Below are positions 9,048 through 17,525 of a DNA stretch of 64,000 bases, piece by piece (position 1 is the stretch's first letter; every line of letters starts with the position of its first letter). The position numbers and the translations under genes were made by a program. A model generated the notes under the pieces. It saw only the letters and a list, made by a program, of their open reading frames with translations. It made no database searches and was not told the origin of the DNA. Source of the stretch: Nocardia sp. BSTN01 (GTDB lineage Bacteria; Actinomycetota; Actinomycetes; Mycobacteriales; Mycobacteriaceae); contig NZ_JADKYP010000029.1 of assembly GCF_015354405.1 (NCBI RefSeq), positions 1 to 64,000 on the forward strand, read 5' to 3'.

Positions 9048-9692
9048 ATGGGTGCAGTGGACTGGGATCACAACGCCTTCTACCACCGGACGCTGCTGCG
9101 GCAGCTGCCCCAGCACTGTGAGCGGATCCTCGAAGTCGGTTGCGGGGCGGGCACTTTGGCGGCCGAGCTGGCGCGGCGTGCCGACCGGGTCGACGCGGTG
9201 GACCGCTCGCCGGAGATGATCGAGGCGGCCCGCCGCGTCGTTCCGGACAACGTCGCCTGCGTGCGTGCCGACATACTCGATCACCCGCTGCCGGAGGCCT
9301 CCTACGACGCCGTCGTATCGCTGACCACCCTCCATCACATGCCTCTCGAACGGGTGCTCCCGCGGCTCGCGCACACGCTACGGCCGGGCGGGGTGCTCGC
9401 GGTGATCGCGCTGCCGCGGGCCGATCCACTGCGCGAACTGCCCGCCGAAGTCACGGCGATACTCGCGCAACGCGTCTTCGGCCTGGCTTTCGCGACGCTG
9501 CGCGCGACGGGCCGCGGCGCCTGGTACGCACACGAACCCACACACGCGGCGATGCCGGTCCTGCTCGATCCGCCACTCACCACGCGCGAGGTCGCCCGCC
9601 GGGCGCGAGACATCCTGCCGGGCGCCCGCGTGCGCCGACTGGTGTTCTGGCGCTATCTGTTGCGGTGGGACAAATCCGGGCAACCCCGGTGA
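9048..9692 (+). CDS. Class I SAM-dependent methyltransferase
   Basis: A protein of 214 aa. The SAM-binding motif I is ILEVGCGAGTLAAEL near residue 28; motif II DAVDRSPEMIEAA, the acidic post-II motif RADILDHPLPEASYDAVVSLTTLHHM and the LRPGGVLAVIALP strand follow. This is the methyltransferase 11/25 type acting on an unknown small molecule. The C-terminus is Arg-rich. The start is supported by TAGGGT (9036-9041) 6 nt before the ATG, giving a leaderless transcript independent of polA. Confidence 0.85.
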   Translation: MGAVDWDHNAFYHRTLLRQLPQHCERILEVGCGAGTLAAELARRADRVDAVDRSPEMIEAARRVVPDNVACVRADILDHPLPEASYDAVVSLTTLHHMPLERVLPRLAHTLRPGGVLAVIALPRADPLRELPAEVTAILAQRVFGLAFATLRATGRGAWYAHEPTHAAMPVLLDPPLTTREVARRARDILPGARVRRLVFWRYLLRWDKSGQPR

Positions 9693-9834
9693 CGACACGC
9701 CGAACCTGACCGCGACACATCCTGTGGACCCGCTGTGGCCTGCGCGAATGCGGCGCTCACCACGGCACTGTCCGTTGGCATACCGTTCACTCGAAAATGT
9801 GACGAAGTTACTCGTTGGTTCCGCCGCAATATTG

Positions 9835-9863
9835 TTGCCATCGTCGCGACGAGTCCATATTCT
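9835..9863 (+). promoter_or_regulatory. Promoter of the leader peptide and LeuA-like gene
   Basis: TTGCCA (9835-9840) and TATTCT (9858-9863) are separated by exactly 17 nt, close to the housekeeping sigma consensus. The predicted start is about 7 nt downstream, coinciding with the GTG at 9871. Confidence 0.65.
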
Positions 9864-9870
9864 CGAAGCC

Positions 9871-10002
9871 GTGCCGAATCCCGCCGCAAGCCACAGCGCC
9901 GCGCGCAACGTCGCCGACCGCGACCGCGTGGTGCTCCTTCCGCTTACCGCGATGGTGGCTGCGGCGCGACTTCTCGTAGTACCTCGCCGTAGCGGGAGCT
10001 GA
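9871..10002 (+). CDS. Predicted leader peptide rich in Leu/Val (attenuation control of the LeuA-like gene)
   Basis: A 43-aa open frame starts with a GTG placed 7 nt after the TATTCT -10 box, so it would be translated from a leaderless mRNA. Its second half contains the runs VVLLPL and LLVV; the last reads CTT CTC GTA GTA, and CTT and GTA are rare in this GC-rich genome. It ends 96 nt before a gene for a LeuA regulatory-domain protein. Its stop region pairs with downstream sequence. Leader-peptide control of leuA is known in actinobacteria. A coding role for this peptide beyond attenuation is not suggested. This is an inference from layout, composition and codon choice. Confidence 0.5.
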   Translation: MPNPAASHSAARNVADRDRVVLLPLTAMVAAARLLVVPRRSGS

Positions 10003-10069
10003 TTCGGACCGGCCCCCTCGCTGCGGCCGTTGACAAGTGTTTGCGCTGGTCCCCTCTGTCATCCGACCA
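9987..10069 (+). promoter_or_regulatory. Candidate attenuator hairpins after the leader peptide
   Basis: CCGTAGCG (9987-9994), which includes Arg and Ser codons just before the leader stop, pairs fully with CGCTGCGG (10019-10026; one G-U pair). A ribosome stalled on the upstream CTT CTC GTA GTA codons would affect this stem. A second short stem TGGTC/GACCA spans 10047-10069. No T-run follows, so the mechanism may be Rho- or translation-based. A TTGACA at 10030-10035 has no convincing -10 partner. Confidence 0.4.
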
Positions 10070-10098
10070 ACGACAAAGCTTCGGGAAGACCTAGTCCA

Positions 10099-10527
10099 AT
10101 GACGATCACCATTGATACACATGACTTCATCGCGGCCGCGCCCAAGGGGCTGCGCGCCGAATCCGCCGACCTGACGCCCGCGGAGTTCTACGACCGCTAC
10201 TGTGCGCACACCGGCCCGGTCAAGCTCAGCGACTGGGCGCGGGCCGAACAGCGGGCGACCTATACCGCCACCATCGAACTGGCCGGACATGCGCGGACCG
10301 TGGTGTCCGCCGGTAGCCCGGTCGCCGCGTTGACCTCGGCGCTCTACGACGAGGGCTATCCGGTGGAGATTCTGCAGTTCCACCAGCGGCGCACCGGCAG
10401 CGGCACCGCCACCTTCGTGCAGTGCGAATGCAACGGCCGCCGAGGCTGGGGCGCCGCGCTCGCCGGAGACGGGCCGGAGTCGACCGTCCGGGCCATGATC
10501 GCCGGCATCAACAAACTCGGAAACTGA
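10099..10527 (+). CDS. Stand-alone alpha-isopropylmalate synthase regulatory-domain protein
   Basis: This 142-aa protein resembles the C-terminal third of LeuA without the catalytic TIM barrel. A linker-subdomain segment (LTPAEFYDRYCAHTGPVKL) is followed by the LeuA_dimer-like allosteric fold. Recognisable pieces are YTATIELAGHARTVVSAGSPVAALTSAL, EILQFHQRRTGSGT in place of the usual VLDYxEHAMxxG, and the GWGAALAGDGPESTVRAMIAGINKL end matching WGVGxxxxIxxASLxAVxSAxNR. In LeuA this domain binds leucine for feedback inhibition. Catalysis is not expected, so it may sense leucine or pair with another protein. The ATG at 10099 begins the family-like part. It is preceded by a leader peptide and followed by a strong bidirectional terminator. 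Confidence 0.7.
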   Translation: MTITIDTHDFIAAAPKGLRAESADLTPAEFYDRYCAHTGPVKLSDWARAEQRATYTATIELAGHARTVVSAGSPVAALTSALYDEGYPVEILQFHQRRTGSGTATFVQCECNGRRGWGAALAGDGPESTVRAMIAGINKLGN

Positions 10528-10561
10528 GCCGAGCTCGGCAACCGAGCGACGCGCGAAAAGG

Positions 10562-10606
10562 CCGGTGCCGCATCCCGTTTCGTGAGGAATCGGGATGCGG
10601 CACCGG
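10562..10606. terminator. Bidirectional intrinsic terminator
   Basis: A perfect 16-bp inverted repeat (10562-10577 with 10591-10606, arms CCGGTGCCGCATCCCG and its complement) encloses a 13-nt loop between the convergent LeuA-like gene and trxA. There is no long T-run, as is common in this group. Confidence 0.75.
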
Positions 10607-10616
10607 TTCGGGCGGG

Positions 10617-10982
10617 TCAGCCCTGCTGCTGTTCGGCGAGCTGCTTGCGCACCTCTTCCATATCGAGCGCCTTCACCTGGGAGACCAGATCCTCGAGCGC
10701 GGCCGGCGGCAGTGCGCCCGGCTGCGCGAAGACCAGGACACCCTCGCGGAAGGCCATGATCGTGGGGATGGAGCGGATGTTGGCGGCGGCGGCGAGGCTC
10801 TGCTCGGCCTCGGTGTCGACCTTGCCGTGGACGACATCGGGATGCTGTTCCGAGGATGCCTCGAAGGTGGGCGCGAACGCCTTGCAGGGCCCGCACCAAT
10901 CGGCCCAGAAATCGACGAGGACGACGTCGTTTCCGGTCACAATCTCGTCGAAGTTCTGCGCGGTCAGGGTCTGGGTGGCCAT
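10617..10982 (-). CDS. trxA: Thioredoxin
   Basis: This 121-aa single-domain thioredoxin reduces protein disulfides. It has VLVDFWADWCGPCKAFAPTF with the WCGPC active site at residues 29-33, the cis-Pro segment IRSIPTIMAF, and a Gln-rich charged C-terminal tail. It closely resembles mycobacterial TrxA (Rv1470 type), including HPDVVHGKVDTEAE and ALPPAALEDLV. The ATG at 10982 (MATQTL) has a GAGAGGA ribosome site and matches the family N-terminus; the longer frame is low-complexity. The 2H phosphoesterase gene lies 76 nt upstream in the same direction. Confidence 0.93.
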   Translation of the reverse strand: MATQTLTAQNFDEIVTGNDVVLVDFWADWCGPCKAFAPTFEASSEQHPDVVHGKVDTEAEQSLAAAANIRSIPTIMAFREGVLVFAQPGALPPAALEDLVSQVKALDMEEVRKQLAEQQQG

Positions 10983-11058
10983 GGGTTCCTCTCGTGTCGT
11001 TGTCTGCGGTGCAACGCGGGACGCTGCGCGTATCTTCCGTGCGGCCGGCGTCCGCGGC

Positions 11059-11580
11059 TCAACCGTGGTCCCCACCCCCTGGGGCGATCGGCCACTCGAT
11101 CCGCCGATCACCGTCCCACCGCCGAATACCCACCACGGTAGCCGCAAAATCCCGCTCGGCCGCCACCGCGTCGATCGCCGCGGGCCAGTGCTCCGATCTC
11201 AGCCGCCGTGCCAGCGTCACGTGCGGGGTCCACGCGTCCGGGCACATGTTCGCCGGAACGCCGGGGCATGCATCGACGACCGCCGCGATGCGCCGTTGCA
11301 TCGTCAGCAGGTCCTCGGTGGGCACCACCAGCCGGACCAGAATCGGATGGCGGGCGCCGAATATCAGCAGCCCGCCCAGCCGGATCGGGAGCGGCCGGAA
11401 CGGCAGGGCGGCCAGCGTCCTGTCCATCCGGGGCCAGATCTCGCGGGCCACCGCGACGGTGATGTGCGGTCGGTGTTCCGGTGTGGGACTGTGCATTCCG
11501 GCCTCGGCCAGCATGCGCCACTGCCGGCGAATCTCGGCCTCCGCCGCCTCGTCGAGCACCAGTTCCACCGACTGCACCAT
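11059..11580 (-). CDS. 2'-5' RNA ligase / 2H phosphoesterase family protein
   Basis: A protein of 173 aa with the two HxT/Sx motifs that define 2H phosphoesterases: HITV at about residue 39 and HVTL at about residue 120, each on a strand facing the active cleft. Family members hydrolyse cyclic phosphodiesters or join 2'-5' RNA ends; the substrate here is not known. The N-terminus MVQSVELVLDEAAEAEIRRQW is typical of the family. It reads toward trxA and may share its transcript. Confidence 0.85.
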   Translation of the reverse strand: MVQSVELVLDEAAEAEIRRQWRMLAEAGMHSPTPEHRPHITVAVAREIWPRMDRTLAALPFRPLPIRLGGLLIFGARHPILVRLVVPTEDLLTMQRRIAAVVDACPGVPANMCPDAWTPHVTLARRLRSEHWPAAIDAVAAERDFAATVVGIRRWDGDRRIEWPIAPGGGDHG

Positions 11581-11749
11581 GATTCAGGCCAACTTACGCG
11601 CGGAGATCGCGTGCGGTGCGTCGATTACCCGACTTCGGTCGGCGGTCCCGGGCCCGCGGTGAGCTCGATGACGGGCCACCCCATAGGGTGACCCGGTGTG
11701 CCGGGCCGCGGACCGGCCGGGACGGGGTGCGAGCAGAGGAGTGAGCGCG

Positions 11750-12832
11750 GTGGATGCGCGGCGGGTGATGCGGCTCGGGCTGATCGAGGGCGACGGCATC
11801 GGGCCGGAGGTGGTACAGGCGACCCGGGCGGTGGTGGACGAGGCGCTCGCCGCGGCCGGCGCGCCCACGCCGGAATGGGTCGAACTGCCGATCGGGCACG
11901 CGGCCATCGCCGAATGCGGGGAGCCTCTGCCGGAGTCCACGCTGTCCGCGCTCGCCGACCTCGACGCCTGGATTCTCGGTCCGCACGACAACGTCTCCTA
12001 CGCGCCGCAGCACCGCATCGGGGCTCCGCCGGGCGGGGCGATCCGCAAACGCTTCGGCCTGTACGCGAATATCCGCCCGGCTCGGACCTTTGCGGGCGTG
12101 CGGGCGGCGGCGAAGGACATCGATCTGGTGATCGTGCGCGAGAACAGCGAGGGCTTCTACGCCGACCGCAACATGTTCGCCGGTTCGGGGGAATTCCGGC
12201 CCACCGCCGATGTCGCGATGGCCGTGGCCGTGATCACCCGGACCGCGTGTGAACGCATCGCGCATCAGGCGTGCGCGCTCGCGGCGGCCCGGCGCGGCCG
12301 GTTGACGATCGTGCACAAGGCGAATGTGCTGCCGATGACGATGGGTCTGTTCCGCGACGTCTGCTCGGAGGTGGCCGCCGGCTACTCGGGCGTCGAGGTC
12401 GACGACGAACATGTCGACGCCGCGGCGGCCCATCTGGTCCGGGCGCCCGGTGACTACGACGTCCTGGTGACCGAGAACCTGTTCGGCGACATACTGTCCG
12501 ACCTCGCGGGGGAACTCGCCGGTTCGCTGGGCCTGGCGGCTTCGCTGAACTGCTCGGCCGACAAGGCGATGGCGCAGGCGGTGCACGGCGCGGCTCCCGC
12601 GCTGGCGGGACGCAACCGGGCGAATCCGGGCGCTCTGCACCTGTCGGCCGCGATGCTGTTGCGCTGGCTGGGCACCCGGGACGGCGATCCGGCGCTGCTC
12701 GGCGCGGGCGACCGGATCGAGCGGGCGGTGGCGGCGACGCTGGCCGCCGGTATCGCCACCGCCGACCTCGGCGGACTGGCCTCGACCAGTGAATTCACCG
12801 AGCAGGTCCGGGCACGTGTGCATCGCCGGTGA
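11750..12832 (+). CDS. Isocitrate/isopropylmalate-type beta-decarboxylating dehydrogenase
   Basis: About 360 aa of the NAD(P)-dependent decarboxylating dehydrogenase family. The N-terminus LGLIEGDGIGPEVV is the phosphate-loop segment. The substrate-binding Arg cluster is in RKRFGLYANIRPART, the Tyr region is IVRENSEGFYADRN, and the catalytic Lys is in IVHKANVLPM. The metal-binding Asp segment is NLFGDILSDLAG. It resembles homoisocitrate- or tartrate-type members as much as LeuB, so the substrate is open. GTG 11750 has AGAGGA 10 nt upstream. A GTG at 11696, 6 nt after TAGGGT, is an equally plausible leaderless start adding 18 unconserved residues. It lies 1.2 kb from the orphan LeuA domain. 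Confidence 0.8.
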   Translation: MDARRVMRLGLIEGDGIGPEVVQATRAVVDEALAAAGAPTPEWVELPIGHAAIAECGEPLPESTLSALADLDAWILGPHDNVSYAPQHRIGAPPGGAIRKRFGLYANIRPARTFAGVRAAAKDIDLVIVRENSEGFYADRNMFAGSGEFRPTADVAMAVAVITRTACERIAHQACALAAARRGRLTIVHKANVLPMTMGLFRDVCSEVAAGYSGVEVDDEHVDAAAAHLVRAPGDYDVLVTENLFGDILSDLAGELAGSLGLAASLNCSADKAMAQAVHGAAPALAGRNRANPGALHLSAAMLLRWLGTRDGDPALLGAGDRIERAVAATLAAGIATADLGGLASTSEFTEQVRARVHRR

Positions 12833-12910
12833 ATCGGCGTGTACCCCTGCCGCCGCTCGCGGCGCGCATTAACCTTCGGTAACCGACCGGCGCATCCCGT
12901 GCCGATCGCC

Positions 12911-12966
12911 TAGATTTTCGAATGGCTGCATTGCTACACGGCGACCCGCCCGCGGGGGCGGGTCGC
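12911..12966 (+). promoter_or_regulatory. -10 box and leader hairpin of the amino-acid ABC operon
   Basis: TAGATT (12911-12916) is a good -10 box. Its transcript would carry a leader of about 60 nt containing a perfect 10-bp hairpin, GCGACCCGCC (12941-12950) with GGCGGGTCGC (12957-12966), just before the ribosome site. The hairpin could act as an attenuator or stability element. Confidence 0.4.
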
Positions 12967-12984
12967 GCGAATACGGAGGGCCGC

Positions 12985-13893
12985 GTGTCAGTTCGACTCG
13001 GCGCCCGCGGGTACATCCTGCGAGCCGCGTGCGTGATCGTCGGTGCGGCGGTGCTGGCGGCGGGATGTGCGGACAACACCGAGGACGAATCGCCGAAGGT
13101 GCCCAAGGTGCCGGTGACGAAGGTCGAGTCGATCGCCGCGCAGCTCCCGCCGAAGATCGCGCAGGCGGGACGGCTCGTGGTCGGTGTGAACGTTCCGTAT
13201 CAGCCCAACGAGTACCGGGATCCGCACACCGGGCAGATCATCGGATTCGACGTCGACCTGATGGACGCGGTCGCGGATGTGCTCGGTGTGCGCGCCGACT
13301 ATCAGGAAGCCGACTTCGAGAAGATCATCCCCGCGATCGAGGCCGGCACCGTCGATGTGGGGATGTCGTCGTTCACCGACAACCTGACGCGGGAGAAGAC
13401 CGTCGACTTCGTCGACTATTTCTCCGCCGGCATCCAGTGGGCCCAACGCAAGGGCCGTCCCGTCGATCCGAACAACGCCTGCGGCAAGAAGGTCGCGGTG
13501 CAGCGCACCACCACCGAGGACATCGACGAGATCCCGGCGAAATCGAAGGCCTGTACCGATGCCGGCAAGCCCGAGATCCACAAGATGTCCTACGACGAAC
13601 AGAGCGCGGCGGCCACCGCGCTGGTCCTCGGCCAGGTCGACGCCATGTCCGCCGACTCCCCGGTCACCGCGTACGCGATCAAGCGCAATCCCGACACCAT
13701 CGAGGCCGCGGGTCCGGTGTTCGAGGCCGAACCCTACGGCTGGCCGGTGCCGAAGGGTTCGCCGCTGGCCCCGGTGCTGCAAGCGGCGCTGCAGCATCTG
13801 ATCGATTCCGGCGTCTATCGCACCATCGCGCAGAACTGGGGCGTGGAGGCCGGTGCGGTCACCACGTCGGTCATCAACGGCGCGAAAGGCTGA
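12985..13893 (+). CDS. ABC transporter substrate-binding lipoprotein, family 3 (polar amino acid type)
   Basis: A protein of 302 aa with a lipoprotein signal: positively charged start, a hydrophobic stretch and the VLAAGC lipobox with Cys near residue 29. The mature part is a family 3 solute-binding protein, with RLVVGVNVPYQPNEY, IIGFDVDLMDAVADVLG, KIIPAIEAGTVDVGMSSFT and GWPVPKGSPLAPVLQAAL. It would deliver an amino acid to the permease and ATPase that follow. The GTG at 12985 has GGAGGG 4-5 nt upstream and puts the signal peptide at the N-terminus; an ATG at 12922 would add 21 residues before it. The permease gene follows within 6 nt. Confidence 0.93.
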   Translation: MSVRLGARGYILRAACVIVGAAVLAAGCADNTEDESPKVPKVPVTKVESIAAQLPPKIAQAGRLVVGVNVPYQPNEYRDPHTGQIIGFDVDLMDAVADVLGVRADYQEADFEKIIPAIEAGTVDVGMSSFTDNLTREKTVDFVDYFSAGIQWAQRKGRPVDPNNACGKKVAVQRTTTEDIDEIPAKSKACTDAGKPEIHKMSYDEQSAAATALVLGQVDAMSADSPVTAYAIKRNPDTIEAAGPVFEAEPYGWPVPKGSPLAPVLQAALQHLIDSGVYRTIAQNWGVEAGAVTTSVINGAKG

Positions 13894-13899
13894 GTGCAC

Positions 13900-14850
13900 A
13901 TGTCCGCGCAAACCCCCGCCGGCTCGCAGGCCGGCCCGCCCGAGGCATCGATGCCGGAGCCGATCGAGGCCGTACCGCTGCGGCGTCCGGGACGCTGGAT
14001 CGCCGCGGCGGTGCTGCTGATCCTGCTCGGACTGTTCGTCTACGGCGCCGCCACCAATCCGGCCTATCGCTGGGACACCTACTGGAAGTATCTGTTCGAT
14101 CGGCGGATATCCGAGGGCGCGGTGGTCACCCTCGAATTGACCGTGCTGGCGATGGCGATCGGCGTCGTGCTCGGCGTGATTCTCGCGGTGATGCGGCTGT
14201 CGCCCAATCCGGTGCTGCGGTCGGTGTCGTGGGTGTATCTGTGGATCTTCCGCGGCACCCCGGTGTACATCCAACTCGTCTTCTGGGGCTTGTTCCCGGC
14301 GCTGTACAAATCGATTCAACTCGGAATCCCGTTCGGCGGGCCCAGTTTCGTGCAGTGGGATGTGCAGGACTGGTCGCAGCCGTTCATCTTCGCCATGATC
14401 GGCCTGGGATTGAACGAGGCCGCCTACATGGCCGAGATCGTGCGTGCCGGAGTCAATTCGGTGGGTGAGGGGCAGCGCGAGGCGTCGGTGGCGCTGGGCA
14501 TGTCGTGGGGGCAGACCATGCGGCGCACGGTGTTGCCGCAGGCGATGCGGGTGATCATTCCGCCCACCGGCAACGAGCTGATCTCCATGTTGAAGACCAC
14601 CTCACTGGTCACCGCGATCCCGCTGACGACCGATCTGTACGGTCGCGCCCGCGATATCTACGGCATCAACTTCCAGCCGATCCCGCTGCTGCTGGTCAGC
14701 GCGACCTGGTATCTGGCGATCACCAGTGTGCTGATGGTCGGCCAGTTCTATCTCGAGCGGTACTACTCGCGCGGGGTGACGCGGCAGTTGACCGGCCGGC
14801 AGCTGCGCGCGCTGGCCACCACTCAGCAGACCACGGAGGCCGGTAAATGA
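13900..14850 (+). CDS. Amino-acid ABC transporter permease
   Basis: A protein of 316 aa with a Pro-rich N-terminal ~30 residues, a first hydrophobic helix ([15 protein letters not shown]) and about four further membrane helices of the HisM/GlnP type. The EAA loop that contacts the ATPase is [40 protein letters not shown]. The RGTPVYIQL segment is typical of polar amino-acid permeases. ATG 13900 is favoured by spacing from AAAGG; GTG 13894, directly after the binding-protein stop, is the alternative. Its stop overlaps the ATPase start as ATGA. Confidence 0.93.
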   Translation: MSAQTPAGSQAGPPEASMPEPIEAVPLRRPGRWIAAAVLLILLGLFVYGAATNPAYRWDTYWKYLFDRRISEGAVVTLELTVLAMAIGVVLGVILAVMRLSPNPVLRSVSWVYLWIFRGTPVYIQLVFWGLFPALYKSIQLGIPFGGPSFVQWDVQDWSQPFIFAMIGLGLNEAAYMAEIVRAGVNSVGEGQREASVALGMSWGQTMRRTVLPQAMRVIIPPTGNELISMLKTTSLVTAIPLTTDLYGRARDIYGINFQPIPLLLVSATWYLAITSVLMVGQFYLERYYSRGVTRQLTGRQLRALATTQQTTEAGK

Positions 14851-15635
14851 GCAGCGCCACGGTGGCTTCGGCCGATGTCCCGATGATCCGCGCCGAGCGG
14901 GTGTGCAAGAACTTCGGTGCGCTGCAAGTGTTGCAGGGGGTCTCGCTCGAGGTCGCGCGCGGGCAGGTGATGTGCCTGATCGGCCCGTCCGGCTCCGGCA
15001 AGTCGACCTTTCTGCGCTGTATCAACCATCTGGAACGGGTGAACGCCGGGCGGCTCTACGTCGACGGCGATCTGGTCGGCTATCGCGAGCGCGGCGGCAA
15101 ACTCTACGAACTGCGTCCGCGGGAGTCGGCGCGCCAGCGCCGCGACGTCGGCATGGTGTTCCAGCATTTCAATCTGTTCCCGCATCGCACCGCGCTGGCG
15201 AATGTGGTCGAGGCGCCGATTCATGTGAAGAAGATCTCCCGCTCCCAGGCGGTCGCTCGCGCCCGGGAACTGCTCGATCGAGTCGGTTTGGCGGACAAGG
15301 CCGATGCCTATCCCGCGCAGCTGTCGGGCGGCCAGCAGCAGCGCGTCGCCATCGCCCGCGCCCTGGCGATGGACCCGAAGCTGATGCTGTTCGACGAGCC
15401 CACCTCCGCTCTGGATCCCGAACTGGTCGGCGAAGTCCTCACGGTCATGCGCGAATTGGCGCAATCGGGCATGACGATGGTGGTCGTCACGCACGAAATG
15501 GGTTTCGCCCGCGAGGTCGCCGACCAGCTGGTGTTCATGGACGGGGGAGTGGTGGTGGAGGCCGGGGATCCGCGCGAGGTGCTGGCGAATCCGCAACACG
15601 AGCGAACCCAGGCCTTCCTGTCCCGCATCCTGTAG
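14847..15635 (+). CDS. Amino-acid ABC transporter ATP-binding protein
   Basis: A protein of 262 aa of the GlnQ/HisP type that powers import with the two preceding genes. Walker A is GPSGSGKST (about residue 47), the Q-loop is [11 protein letters not shown], the signature is LSGGQQQR, Walker B is [12 protein letters not shown] and the switch His is in VTHEMGFA. Its ATG overlaps the permease stop by 4 nt, so translation is coupled. It ends 10 nt from the convergent SDR gene with no clear terminator between. Confidence 0.95.
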   Translation: MSSATVASADVPMIRAERVCKNFGALQVLQGVSLEVARGQVMCLIGPSGSGKSTFLRCINHLERVNAGRLYVDGDLVGYRERGGKLYELRPRESARQRRDVGMVFQHFNLFPHRTALANVVEAPIHVKKISRSQAVARARELLDRVGLADKADAYPAQLSGGQQQRVAIARALAMDPKLMLFDEPTSALDPELVGEVLTVMRELAQSGMTMVVVTHEMGFAREVADQLVFMDGGVVVEAGDPREVLANPQHERTQAFLSRIL

Positions 15636-15645
15636 GAAACGAGGC

Positions 15646-16488
15646 TCAGTCCTCGTCGAAAGCCGTTGCGCGCGCGACCTTCTCCCATTCGCCGATCTCG
15701 GCGCGCACGGAGTCGAGGTGACCGAGGAGGGTGTCGACCGAATCGCTGCCCAGCGGCAGCCGCAGCGGGGTGCGCTCGGCCTCGAGGGCGGCGCGGATGG
15801 CGGCCGCGGCCTTGGCCGGGTCGCCGGGCTGGGTGCCGTCGCCGCCCTCGATCATGCGACGCGTCTTGCCCGCGGTGTCGGCGTAAACGTCGGATTCGGC
15901 ACTGAAATAGGCTGCGCCGGAACCGAACAGGCCGGTGCGGAAGGCACCGGGCTCCACGACGAGGACCCGGATGCCGAACGGCGCCACCTCGTCGGCCAGC
16001 GCCTCCGACAGTCCTTCCAGCGCGAATTTGGTGGCGCTGTAGGCGGAGAAGCCGGCGAACGACATCTGGCCGCCCACACTGCTCATCATCACGATCGCTC
16101 CGCTGCCCTGGGCGCGCATCTGCGGCAGGACGGCGCGGGTGAGGGCGGCGGGACCGAAGACATGCAGGTCGAACAGGTCCCGCAGTTCCCGGTCGGTGGT
16201 TTCCTCCACCGCGCCGACCTGGGTGCGCCCGGCATTGTTGACCAGCACGTCGATGCGGCCGTACCGCGCGATCACATCGGCGACGACCGCGTCGACGCGG
16301 TCGGTGTCGGTGACGTCGAGCGCCACGGCCTCGATGCGATCAGGGTGGGCGGCGACCAGATCGTCCAGCCCCGCGGTGCGGCGGGCGACCGCGACGACGA
16401 TATCGCCGGCGTCGATCGCGTCCTGGGCGATCGCGCGGCCGAAACCGCTACTGGCGCCGGTGATCAGCCAGACCTTGCCTGTGCTCAC
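15646..16488 (-). CDS. Short-chain dehydrogenase/reductase
   Basis: A 280-aa classical SDR. The NAD(P)-binding motif is TGASSGFGRAIA near the N-terminus, with LVNNAG in the middle. The catalytic residues are Ser in MMSSVGGQ and YSATK, followed by the VEPGAFRTGLF substrate-loop start. A basic pair after the second strand (VARR) suggests preference for NADP(H). The GTG at 16488 was chosen because GGAGAG lies 6 nt upstream and the NAD-binding strand begins 5 residues later. The LysR gene lies upstream in the same direction. Confidence 0.9.
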   Translation of the reverse strand: MSTGKVWLITGASSGFGRAIAQDAIDAGDIVVAVARRTAGLDDLVAAHPDRIEAVALDVTDTDRVDAVVADVIARYGRIDVLVNNAGRTQVGAVEETTDRELRDLFDLHVFGPAALTRAVLPQMRAQGSGAIVMMSSVGGQMSFAGFSAYSATKFALEGLSEALADEVAPFGIRVLVVEPGAFRTGLFGSGAAYFSAESDVYADTAGKTRRMIEGGDGTQPGDPAKAAAAIRAALEAERTPLRLPLGSDSVDTLLGHLDSVRAEIGEWEKVARATAFDED

Positions 16489-16594
16489 GGAAACTCTCCT
16501 CGATAGTTCTGGATACGAGAGAAATCTTTGCCTGTCCCCAGTGGTGGAGTCCAAGACCTTTCGCTATACACGGCCGACATTCGCGTGACCAGCC

Positions 16595-17506
16595 TCAGCG
16601 GTGCGCCGCCTTGCGGTGGCCCAGGGCGATCCGCAACTGCCCGAGCAGTACCTTCGCGGCCGGCGCCGCCGGTCGATCCGACCGCCAGACCAGGCCGAGC
16701 TGTCCGTGCATCTGCGGGTCGGTGATCTCGATCATCCGGACTCCCGCGGCCTCGGCGTGGGCGGCGCCGAGGGCCGGAACCACGGCGATTCCCAGTCCAC
16801 CGGCCGCCAGTTGAACGAGCAGCGGCGGCGCGGCGGCCTCGAACTCGATCCGCGGAGTGAATCCCGCGGCGGCACAGCAACGTTCGAGCACGCCACGAAT
16901 TCCGGTGCCTCGCGGCAGGCAGATCAGGGAGCGCTCGCGCAACTCGGTCAGCGCGATCCGGGATCCGAATTCGTGGTCGTCGCGCGCCACGGCCGCGGCC
17001 AGGCGCGTCTCGAAGACGACGTCGACGGCCAGGCGTTCGTCGATTTCCGCACCGGTCAGCCCGACCAGGGCGATATCGAGTTCGCCGTGGGTCAGCGCGG
17101 CGAGCATCCGGTCCGTGGTGTCCTCGGTGAGGGTGATACCGACCTGCGGATGATCCCGATGGAACGCCGACAGGACCGTAGCGACGTCGAACTCCTCGGT
17201 CGCCGCCCCGGAGATCAGGCCGATACGGACCTGTCCTCGCAACAATCCGGTGAACTCGTCGACGGTGAACGAGATCTGTTGTGCCGCAGCCAATGCCGAT
17301 CGTGCGTACGGCAGGACGGCGGCACCGGCGGCGGTCAGTGTCACGCTACGTCCCGACCGGTCCAGCAGCGGTTGACCCAATTCCCGTTCCAGCTGCCGGA
17401 TCTGCGCCGAGAGGCCGGGTTGCGCCAGATGCAGCCGCTGGGCCGCCCGGGTGAAATTCGCCTCCTCGGCGACGGTGACGAAGTAGCGCAACTGCCGCAG
17501 TTCCAT
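16595..17506 (-). CDS. LysR family transcriptional regulator
   Basis: A protein of 303 aa. The N-terminal winged helix-turn-helix is MELRQLRYFVTVAEEANFTRAAQRLHLAQPGLSAQI, followed by a linker helix and a two-lobe effector domain (from about residue 90, VRIGLISG). It is transcribed away from an FAD-linked oxidase gene 71 nt away, the usual arrangement for a LysR activator and its target. The start is the first ATG, with TAGAAT on the minus strand 8 nt upstream. The effector is unknown. Confidence 0.9.
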   Translation of the reverse strand: MELRQLRYFVTVAEEANFTRAAQRLHLAQPGLSAQIRQLERELGQPLLDRSGRSVTLTAAGAAVLPYARSALAAAQQISFTVDEFTGLLRGQVRIGLISGAATEEFDVATVLSAFHRDHPQVGITLTEDTTDRMLAALTHGELDIALVGLTGAEIDERLAVDVVFETRLAAAVARDDHEFGSRIALTELRERSLICLPRGTGIRGVLERCCAAAGFTPRIEFEAAAPPLLVQLAAGGLGIAVVPALGAAHAEAAGVRMIEITDPQMHGQLGLVWRSDRPAAPAAKVLLGQLRIALGHRKAAHR

Positions 17507-17525
17507 AACTGTTCATTCTAGTATC

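Noticed and set aside
10030-10035. TTGACA as -35 of the LeuA-like gene
   Set aside because: No -10 box lies at 16-18 nt spacing; the promoter at 9835-9863 is much better.
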